From Terriglobia bacterium (GTDB lineage Bacteria; Acidobacteriota; Terriglobia; Bryobacterales; Bryobacteraceae), in contig JANYJA010000129.1 in the NCBI GenBank assembly GCA_025358575.1, positions 1 to 32,129 on the forward strand: a DNA stretch of 32,129 nt, in the 5' to 3' direction. The notes beneath the pieces were generated by a model that searched no databases, was not told where the DNA came from, and saw nothing but the letters and a program-made list of their open reading frames with translations. Position numbers and translations under genes: made by a program. Below, piece by piece: positions 1 through 5,803 of the stretch. Within the stretch, counting starts at the first letter, position 1. Every line of letters starts with the position of its first letter.

Positions 1-74
1 CCCCGTAGCTCAACAGGATAGAGCACCAGATTCGAATCTGGTAGATGCCCGTTCAAGTCGGGCCGGGGGTCCCA
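1..74 (+). tRNA. tRNA-Arg (TCG), 5' end cut by window; atypical anticodon loop
   Basis: A cloverleaf can be drawn by hand. The acceptor 3' strand at 64-70 pairs with 1-5, and the first two acceptor bases lie outside the window. The D arm is 8-24, the T arm 47-63 with loop TTCAAGT, the discriminator base is C71, and CCA is encoded at 72-74. The anticodon arm at 26-41 is CCAGA/TCTGG around the six-base loop TTCGAA. Its centre matches a TCG (Arg) anticodon, but one base of the usual seven-base loop is missing. The arm belongs to an 18-base perfect palindrome (25-42), so no seven-base loop with a five-pair stem is possible. It could be a real but odd tRNA, a decayed one, or carry a one-base assembly error. 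The isotype is inferred from the anticodon only. Confidence 0.75.
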
Positions 75-84
75 TTTGTTTCAG

Positions 85-1200
85 CCCTGTTCGTAGCGCT
101 AACTACTTGCAGGGCCTAGCCTCAGGCAAGCCCAAGACAGGGTTGATACCCACTGTCATTTTGAGCCATTCGCCTGAAGAAAGCAAGGTTCAAAGTGACG
201 TGCCACAACTGTCGGACGGACTGCCGAAGATTCGGTAAGCGCCAGAATCGCCAACGCTACCAGTGCGGACAATGCCGGAAGGTGTTCACGGACGCCCGCG
301 ATAACACTCTGGATGGGATGTACCTTCCCGTCGATAAGGCCGAAATGGTCCTAAGGCTTCTGCTTGAAGGAAACAGCGTTTCGAGCGTGGAGCGGATCAC
401 GGATGTTCACCACGGGACGATCCTGAAACTGCTGGTGCTCGCCGGTGAGCGGTGCGAAAAGATCATGGGAAAGCACGTCAGAAACGTGATTGTTCGCGAC
501 GTGGAAATGGACGAGGTATGGGCGTTCATCGGAAAAAAGGAAAAGCGCGTGCGGCCCGGTGACGATCAGAATTTAGGCGACTGCTACACGTTCGTTGCAA
601 TCGAGCGCAACAGCAAGTTGGTCCTAAATATCGCGATGGGCAAGCGCGATCAGGCCACCACTGACGTTTTCGTGGAAGGCGTCCGCGATGCCATCGCCCC
701 TGGTTCAACGTTCCAGATCACAACCGATGGTTTCGCGCCGTACCGCACAGCGGTACCCAACACCTTTAGCGATTGCGCCGATTTCGCGATGCTCATCAAG
801 GTCTACCGCGCATCTGCCGATGGCGAGCGCAAGTATTCTCCCGCCGAAGTCGCCAGTGTGGAGACTGTCCCAGTCATGGGTCAACCTGACCCCCAACGCA
901 TCTGCACTTCGATTGTCGAGCGAAGCAATCTGAGCCTCAGAATGGGAACTCGACGCTGCACTAGATTGACGAACGCTTTTTCTAAAAAATGGGAGAACCA
1001 TTGGGCCGCGATGTCACTTTGGTACACGTTCTACAATTTCTGCCGGGTTCACAAGTCATTGCGCGTCACCCCGGCAATGGCAGCGGGTATCGCGGATCAC
1101 ATCTGGACCGTGCGGGAATTACTGGAGGCTGCGTGATCCGATGGCTTCCCGCGCTTTCCAGACCCCCACCACGATCAACCAAGATTTAGCGGACTACCCC
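85..1200 (+). mobile_element. IS1-family insertion sequence, ends not resolved
   Basis: An intact IS1-type transposase gene fills most of this stretch, directly after the tRNA. The right end is probably near 1179-1200 (caagatttagcggactaccc). A loosely similar inverted sequence on the left is gtagcgctaac near 96-106. Another weak candidate contains GGTTGAT near 140 and, inverted, near 1175. No clean terminal inverted repeat or 8-9 base target duplication was found by eye, so the boundaries are approximate. Confidence 0.4.
195..1136 (+). CDS. IS1-family transposase, single-frame DDE type
   Basis: The 313-residue protein combines the two parts that classical IS1 splits into InsA and InsB. Residues 3-27 form an InsA-like zinc ribbon (C3-x2-C6 and C24-x2-C27), followed by a helix-turn-helix region to about residue 90. 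The catalytic domain carries D106 in the IS1-like motif EMDEVWAFIGKK, D178 in TTDGF and E242 in IVERSN, so the DDE triad is complete. The C-terminal WYTFYNFCRVHKSLR block is typical of solitary IS1-family transposases. It starts with GTG at 195. No frameshift or internal stop is present, so the gene looks functional. It would cut and rejoin the element's ends during transposition. No passenger gene is present. Confidence 0.9.
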   Translation: MTCHNCRTDCRRFGKRQNRQRYQCGQCRKVFTDARDNTLDGMYLPVDKAEMVLRLLLEGNSVSSVERITDVHHGTILKLLVLAGERCEKIMGKHVRNVIVRDVEMDEVWAFIGKKEKRVRPGDDQNLGDCYTFVAIERNSKLVLNIAMGKRDQATTDVFVEGVRDAIAPGSTFQITTDGFAPYRTAVPNTFSDCADFAMLIKVYRASADGERKYSPAEVASVETVPVMGQPDPQRICTSIVERSNLSLRMGTRRCTRLTNAFSKKWENHWAAMSLWYTFYNFCRVHKSLRVTPAMAAGIADHIWTVRELLEAA

Positions 1201-1203
1201 TCC

Positions 1204-1233
1204 TTGACTCGCAGTCCCACGCGTCCATAGAAT
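1204..1233 (+). promoter_or_regulatory. Candidate sigma-70 promoter of tatA
   Basis: TTGACT (1204-1209) and TAGAAT (1228-1233) are separated by 18 bases and end about 20 bases before the tatA start codon. The match is by eye. A GAGGAG ribosome binding site follows just before the ATG. Confidence 0.45.
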
Positions 1234-1253
1234 AGAAACTGTAGAGGAGCCCC

Positions 1254-1445
1254 ATGCAACCAGCACTGCTTTTGATTGGTGGCCTTGGCACCCCCGAAAT
1301 CCTGGTGATTCTCGCGGTAGCCGTTTTGCTGTTCGGCGGCAAGAAGATCCCGGAAGTCGCTAAAGGGCTAGGCGAAGGCATCCGCCATTTCAAGACTTCC
1401 TTGAAGGGCGAAGAAGAAAAAGTCGAAGAGAAGAAGCAGGCATAG
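1254..1445 (+). CDS. tatA: Sec-independent protein translocase subunit TatA/TatE
   Basis: This 63-residue protein has the TatA plan: a short N-terminal membrane helix (about residues 12-27, [17 protein letters not shown]), the conserved Phe-Gly hinge ([11 protein letters not shown]), an amphipathic helix to about residue 48 and a charged Glu/Lys tail. TatA oligomerises in the inner membrane and forms or stabilises the passage for folded proteins delivered by TatBC. A GAGGAG site sits a few bases upstream of the ATG. The gene stands alone, with no tatB or tatC next to it, which is common in acidobacteria and many other groups. A likely Tat client, the DUF1501 protein, is encoded further along the window. 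TatA and TatE cannot be told apart from sequence alone. Confidence 0.92.
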   Translation: MQPALLLIGGLGTPEILVILAVAVLLFGGKKIPEVAKGLGEGIRHFKTSLKGEEEKVEEKKQA

Positions 1446-1511
1446 GCTTCAAGGTGCTGCCCGCACGCTGGGTGGCGATCGTCTCGGCTACTCATCGTTA
1501 CAGTTGTTTCT

Positions 1512-1537
1512 AAGGGCAGACTATCCAGTCTGCCCTT
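1512..1537. terminator. Hairpin between convergent tatA and HNH gene
   Basis: An 11-pair perfect stem (1512-1522 with 1527-1537) encloses the loop ATCC. On the plus strand it is followed by TTTCAATTTC, a weak U-rich tail, so it may end tatA transcripts. The stop codon of the minus-strand HNH gene (1521-1523) lies inside the hairpin, so one arm is coding sequence. On the minus strand no U tract follows. Confidence 0.55.
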
Positions 1538-2000
1538 TCAATTTCTCCCTGAGTTCCGCCGTTGCCTTCTTATGGCACCGCAGGCAGAGCGTCCGCAGAT
1601 TCGAAAGATCGCACTCGCCCCCGCCCATCACCACGGGAAGAATGTGGTCGGCGTCCCACAGGCTGCGCCGCGTGAGCTGGGTCAATCCCCACGCCTGAAG
1701 CAGCCGCCCGCGCCGGTCGTGTTTCGTCTTCTTGATGTGAATCCACGCGGCCACGGTATCCACGCGGCAGATGGCGCAGATGCCTTTATCACGCCGCAGG
1801 ACATGGTCTCGCAGATAGCCAGGATCGCTGCGCAGTTTCCATTCGTGAACGCAATATTCAGAACAGAACGTCGACCGCCGCGGCGGGACTTCCAAAGCGC
1901 ACCACCGGCACAAATGTCGTCCAGTGGGCCCCTGCGGCAGTTCTTTCGGATCTACCCGGCCGCCGGGCATTGTGCGACGTTTTGTGAAACCGGGAATCAT
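1521..2000 (-). CDS. HNH endonuclease with N-terminal zinc-binding cysteines
   Basis: The 159-residue protein ends in an HNH (McrA-like) nuclease fold: DADH at residues 116-119, N134 in DLSNLRTLC, and C139-x2-C142-H143. C75-x2-C78 would complete the structural zinc site. The N-terminal part has a second cysteine cluster, C31-x2-C34 and C46-x3-C50, which looks like a small zinc ribbon. Family members nick or cut DNA with one divalent metal, but the target here cannot be read. It begins 7 bases after the stop of the PLP-enzyme gene, so it is probably the last gene of that transcription unit. No methylase or restriction partner is nearby, so a role as a restriction enzyme is unsupported. Met11 is an alternative start. 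Confidence 0.8.
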   Translation of the reverse strand: MIPGFTKRRTMPGGRVDPKELPQGPTGRHLCRWCALEVPPRRSTFCSEYCVHEWKLRSDPGYLRDHVLRRDKGICAICRVDTVAAWIHIKKTKHDRRGRLLQAWGLTQLTRRSLWDADHILPVVMGGGECDLSNLRTLCLRCHKKATAELREKLKGQTG

Positions 2001-2007
2001 GCCGGCG

Positions 2008-3198
2008 TTATCCGAGTGCGTCCGTGAAAGCTTGATCCAGATCCGCGATGATGTCTTCCACCGCTTCGATCCCGACTGATAGCCGCACTAAATTCTCTTT
2101 GATGCCCATGCGCTCACGATGCTTTGGCGAAAGCTCGCGGTGCGAACTCATCACGGGATAGAGCATCATGGAATGCACGTCGCCCACCGACGTCGCGGGC
2201 ACTATCATCTTCAGCGAATTCATGAAGCGGAACACTTGGTCGCGGGCAGCCCCCTTCAGCTCGAAGCTCACCACTGCCCCATATAAACCCGGCTCAAACA
2301 TGCGTTCGACAACGCGCGCATCGGGATGCTTCGGGTCGGACAGGTAAAACACGCGCTCCACATTGGCGTTGGTCGCGAGCCAGGAAGCTACGCGGCACGC
2401 GTTCTGATTCTGACGTTCCACGCGCAGCGCAAAAGTTTTGATGCCGCGCATGACCAGGTAACTCTCGAACGGTCCTAGCGCAGGACCAATGGTCCGGGAG
2501 ATGGTGCGCAGTGTTTCCAGATTTGCGGCGTCCGACACCACGATGCCGCCGAGCACGTCCCCATGTCCCGATAGATATTTGGTGAGACTGTGAACCACCA
2601 TGTTCGCGCCACATTCGAGCGGACGCAGCAGCAATGGCGTGGCGAAAGTGCTGTCCACAATCAGCGTCGCGCCCGCGCCCTTTGCGATCTCGGCGACGCG
2701 ATCAAGTTGCGCCACGCGCAGCAGCGGATTCGAGATGCTCTCCACCAGCAAGCATCCGGGCCGGGCTTCGGTTGTGACGCGCTCCAGTGCCTCAAGATCG
2801 CAAAAATCGGCCCAGTGAATTTCAACTCCAGACGGCTCCAGCACGTTTGTGAGCAGCGCAATCGTGGCGCCGTACATAGCTTTCGCGGCCACCACGCAGC
2901 GCCGCCGGTCCGTCAGCCCCGTCAGCAACGCGATATGCAGCGCCATCATTCCGGAGCTGCACGCCAGGGACCCCGCCCCGCTCTCGAGCGCAGTCACCAA
3001 CTCTTCCAGCGCCTGGTTAGTAGGTGTGTTGTATCGCGCGTACGACTGCCCTTCCATTTCATGACCGAACACTTTGTCGAGGTCTTCAATGTTGTCGTAG
3101 ATGTAACTTGATGCCGTGTAAATCGGCGTCGTCACTGGGGTAGAACCGCCTCTGCGTTTCCGGTCACCCGCGTGAACCGCCGTGGTTTGAATCTTCAT
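2008..3198 (-). CDS. Cys/Met-metabolism PLP-dependent enzyme (trans-sulfuration type)
   Basis: At 396 residues it has the length and motifs of the cystathionine gamma-synthase / gamma-lyase / methionine gamma-lyase family. They are QSYARYNTPTNQALE (about 51-65), SSGMMA (81-86), the cofactor aspartate D182 in VDSTFATP, and the Schiff-base lysine K207 in HSLTKYLSGHGD. Such enzymes are cytosolic tetramers that join or split C-S bonds of homoserine esters, cystathionine or methionine. The exact reaction cannot be fixed from sequence. Its start overlaps the cysS stop by four bases (ATGA), so the two are translationally coupled. That places cysteine supply or sulfur transfer next to cysteine charging. 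It is not close enough to the egt genes to be taken as the ergothioneine C-S lyase. Confidence 0.88.
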   Translation of the reverse strand: MKIQTTAVHAGDRKRRGGSTPVTTPIYTASSYIYDNIEDLDKVFGHEMEGQSYARYNTPTNQALEELVTALESGAGSLACSSGMMALHIALLTGLTDRRRCVVAAKAMYGATIALLTNVLEPSGVEIHWADFCDLEALERVTTEARPGCLLVESISNPLLRVAQLDRVAEIAKGAGATLIVDSTFATPLLLRPLECGANMVVHSLTKYLSGHGDVLGGIVVSDAANLETLRTISRTIGPALGPFESYLVMRGIKTFALRVERQNQNACRVASWLATNANVERVFYLSDPKHPDARVVERMFEPGLYGAVVSFELKGAARDQVFRFMNSLKMIVPATSVGDVHSMMLYPVMSSHRELSPKHRERMGIKENLVRLSVGIEAVEDIIADLDQAFTDALG

Positions 3199-4595
3199 TT
3201 CCTTTTCCAGCGGACACCGTCTTTGGTGTCTTCCAAAATTATCCCTTGCGCGTCCAATTCCTGGCGAATCGCGTCGGCGCGCTTGAAGTCCCGCGCCTTC
3301 TTCGCGTGCGTGCGTTCCGCGATCTTCTCATCCACCTGCGCATCGGAGAGCGAGTCTTCCTTTTCGGCCGGCCGCAGCACGTCGAATACTGCATCGAACT
3401 GGCGCAAAAACTCCAGCGCGTATTGGGTATTGCCGGCCTGAAATCCACCCGCGTCCATCGCCGTGTTGGTTTCGCGAATGTACTCGAACACCGCGGCCAA
3501 GGCTTCGGCCGTATTCAAATCGTCATCCAGAGCGTCGCGGAACTCGGTGCCAGCGCGCTCGGTCCGGCCCAGCAGAGCCGCGTCCGTTCCGGGAGGAAAT
3601 TTTTCCGTCTTCAGCCGAAGTTCATAATTTCGGAGCCGATCGATCGCGGTCGCGGCGGACTTCAATCCTTCGAAGGTAAAGTTCAGACCCTTGCGATACG
3701 GAACGGCCGCCAGAAGATAGCGCACTGTTTCCGCCGGATGCCCCCGCTCCAGAATGTCGCGCAAGGTATAAAAATTCCCGAGCGACTTCGACATCTTTTG
3801 CCCGTCGACCAGCAGGAACTCGGCATGCAGCCAGAAACGCGCGAACGGTTTCCCGGTCAGGCTTTCCGACTGCGCAATCTCGTTCTCATGATGCGGAAAC
3901 GTAAGATCCACGCCCCCCGCATGAATGTCGAGGGTCTCGCCCAGATATTCGATCGCCATCACGGAACACTCGATGTGCCAGCCAGGGCGGCCCGGCCCCA
4001 CCTTCGTGTCCCAAAATGGCTCGCCCTCTTTGGGTGCTTTCCAAAGCACGAAATCCCGTGCGTCGTCTTTCTCATAGGTATCCGAATCGACTCGGGCCCC
4101 GCTTCGATTGCCGCTGAAATCGTTGTGCGACAGCTTGCCGTATTCGGGGAATTTCGCGATGCGAAAGTAAATCGACCCATCGGTCTCGTAGGTGAAACCC
4201 TTTTCCGTCAGAGTCTCGATCGCGGCTGCCATTTCGGGAATATGCTCCGTGGCGCGGACCAGCTTTTCCGCACTCTCTAGGCGCAACATCTTCGAATCGT
4301 CTAGAAAAGCCTGGGTGTAAACGGCGGTGTAATCCGCCATGGATTTTTGTTGAGCCATGGCGTTGCGAATGATTTTGTCATCCACGTCGGTGATGTTCAT
4401 GACATGGCTGAGCTCGTATCCGCTGGCCCTCAGCCACCGCCGCAGTAGATCGAAAAAAATGAAAGTACGGAAGTTCCCGATGTGGGCGAAGTCATAGACC
4501 GTAGGCCCGCAAGTGTACATCCGAACGGTGCGCCCCTCGGCTGGCGCGAAGGGCTGCAGCGACAGCGTGAGAGTGTTGAAAAAGCGTAAAGACAT
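3195..4595 (-). CDS. cysS: Cysteinyl-tRNA synthetase
   Basis: This 466-residue class I synthetase activates cysteine and charges tRNA-Cys in the cytosol. The family motifs are all visible: a zinc-binding Cys at residue 29 in TCGPTVYDFAHIGNFR with the HIGH-type signature HIGN (38-41), WHIECSVMA and the zinc/substrate stretch FPHHENEIAQSE, and KMSKSLGNF near residue 265. The C-terminal part (roughly 340-466) is the helical tRNA-binding domain. Length is standard. The ATG at 4595 starts at the family's usual N-terminal MSLRFFNTLT-type sequence. It is the first gene of a three-gene run and is divergent from the exported protein gene at 4654. Confidence 0.96.
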   Translation of the reverse strand: MSLRFFNTLTLSLQPFAPAEGRTVRMYTCGPTVYDFAHIGNFRTFIFFDLLRRWLRASGYELSHVMNITDVDDKIIRNAMAQQKSMADYTAVYTQAFLDDSKMLRLESAEKLVRATEHIPEMAAAIETLTEKGFTYETDGSIYFRIAKFPEYGKLSHNDFSGNRSGARVDSDTYEKDDARDFVLWKAPKEGEPFWDTKVGPGRPGWHIECSVMAIEYLGETLDIHAGGVDLTFPHHENEIAQSESLTGKPFARFWLHAEFLLVDGQKMSKSLGNFYTLRDILERGHPAETVRYLLAAVPYRKGLNFTFEGLKSAATAIDRLRNYELRLKTEKFPPGTDAALLGRTERAGTEFRDALDDDLNTAEALAAVFEYIRETNTAMDAGGFQAGNTQYALEFLRQFDAVFDVLRPAEKEDSLSDAQVDEKIAERTHAKKARDFKRADAIRQELDAQGIILEDTKDGVRWKRK

Positions 4596-4653
4596 ATTTG
4601 TGAGACGGACTTTTCATCGTACCAGTGATATCGTCAAAGCTCAGGTACGTCGC

Positions 4654-5322
4654 ATGCGTCCCGCACCCTTTAGACTTGCGGTCGCCATTTCGGTTGTTTT
4701 CCTTCCCGGGCCGCTTCGCTCTCAGCTCGTACCGGCGAACGTGCCTCGGCCGGTGCTCACCGGACTTGCCCGGGGCATCCTCCTTGAGTTGGATCCCGAC
4801 GAATTCGCGGTTCGCTGCCCAAATAATCTGGTTCTCCGCTACACATTCAATGAGAAAACGTGGTTCGAACGCGACAATAATCGGGTGGAGGGTAGATCGT
4901 TGAAGGCGGGCGAGGTTTTGGAAGTCGTGAGCGACCGAGGTGGGTTGCCGCTCCACTATGCCCGAACGGTTCATGTGATTCCCCGCGCGGTTCCTGTCCG
5001 CCCCCGTGCAAGCGCCGGCACGTTTCGACTCTATCGCACCCCCGCTGAATCTATTGAACCGCGGGGAGATTTAATTTTTACCGGTGTGGTGTCCGCACTG
5101 GAGCCCGGCCGCATGACTGTTCGCACGCGTTTTGATGGCTCCAAGTTAATTCTGCTGCGTGCCGACACTCGTTACCTCGAAAGCGGCTTCGAAGTCGATC
5201 AATTCGTGCTTAGACCTAATGATCGAATCTTTGTGCGCGGCGGGAAAAACGTGGATAATGATGTTGAAGCCTATCAAGTGATCTGGGGCGAGATCTTCGA
5301 GCCAACGGCTCCCCGCGACTAA
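4654..5322 (+). CDS. Secreted protein with two OB-like (DUF5666-like) modules
   Basis: Product unknown. The frame is open further upstream, but the preferred start is the ATG at 4654. From there the 222-residue protein opens with a classic Sec signal peptide (MRPAPFRLAVAISVVFLPG, cut near LRSQ), whereas the longer version would overlap cysS and bury that signal. The mature part contains two beta-rich segments of similar style. One is GLARGILLELDPDEFAVRC at the N-terminal side. The other is FTGVVSALEPGRMTVRT followed by a strand pattern ending in DRIFVRGGKNVDNDVEAYQV. This resembles DUF5666-type OB folds often seen in acidobacterial envelopes. No catalytic motif or membrane anchor was found. 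The family assignment is tentative. Confidence 0.7.
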   Translation: MRPAPFRLAVAISVVFLPGPLRSQLVPANVPRPVLTGLARGILLELDPDEFAVRCPNNLVLRYTFNEKTWFERDNNRVEGRSLKAGEVLEVVSDRGGLPLHYARTVHVIPRAVPVRPRASAGTFRLYRTPAESIEPRGDLIFTGVVSALEPGRMTVRTRFDGSKLILLRADTRYLESGFEVDQFVLRPNDRIFVRGGKNVDNDVEAYQVIWGEIFEPTAPRD

Positions 5323-5423
5323 ATCCGCGGCGGCGGGTTCCCTATCAATCACGGCGGTCGGTGGTATCGACCGCTGGTGCTCTCCACGACGAGACAACTA
5401 CTCAATCGGATAAGGAGCATCCC

Positions 5424-5786
5424 ATGGCTAAGATTATGCTGGTCGGGCTCGACCAGTCCGTATCGATTCAGATAAGCCGCGTGGTCTTGCGCGAGCGTCA
5501 CCAAATCGAAAAGCATCCGATGACCGTTGCGTTTCACGAAACCGCCGATGCCGATCTTCTGTTCCTCTGCGGCGACGACCGGCGCTACCTGCCTTTGTTG
5601 CGTGCCATTCGCGTGGCGCGCCCGCGACAACCGGTCGTCGTGGTTACGCGGCTCCCGGAAACCAACGACTGGCTCGATGCTCTCGAAGCCGGCGCTACCG
5701 ACTACTGTGCGGCCCCGTTTGAATTGACGCAGGTAAAGTGGGTTCTCGATGCCGCGTTGAAGCGCACCCGGCCGGCCGCGGCCTAA
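5424..5786 (+). CDS. Stand-alone degenerate receiver (pseudo-response-regulator) domain
   Basis: The 120-residue protein has the alpha/beta pattern of a CheY-like receiver: MAKIMLVG as strand 1, DADLLFLC as strand 3, VVVVTRLPE as strand 4 and ALEAGATDYCAAPFE near the end. Key residues are changed. Strand 1 has one acidic residue instead of a pair, the phosphate-accepting Asp position at the end of strand 3 reads Cys, and the conserved Lys of the usual KPF motif is Ala. The strand 4 Thr remains. It probably cannot be phosphorylated normally and may act by protein contact. The start is set by an AAGGAG site at 5412-5417, six bases before the ATG. There is no output domain and no adjacent kinase. 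Confidence 0.75.
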   Translation: MAKIMLVGLDQSVSIQISRVVLRERHQIEKHPMTVAFHETADADLLFLCGDDRRYLPLLRAIRVARPRQPVVVVTRLPETNDWLDALEAGATDYCAAPFELTQVKWVLDAALKRTRPAAA

Positions 5787-5803
5787 CGTCTCGAACACGC
5801 GAA

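Noticed and set aside
2008-3198. PLP enzyme as the missing ergothioneine C-S lyase (EgtE)
   Set aside because: Its motifs (QSYARYNTPTN, K207 in HSLTKYLSG) are those of trans-sulfuration enzymes and it is coupled to cysS, about 11 kb from the egt genes.
3246-4280. Long open frame antisense to cysS (344 codons)
   Set aside because: It mirrors the codon pattern of cysS, has no family motif or ribosome binding site, and cysS is clearly coding in this region.
4513-4653. 47-codon upstream extension of the secreted OB-like protein
   Set aside because: It overlaps the start of cysS on the other strand and would bury a clear signal peptide that begins at 4654.
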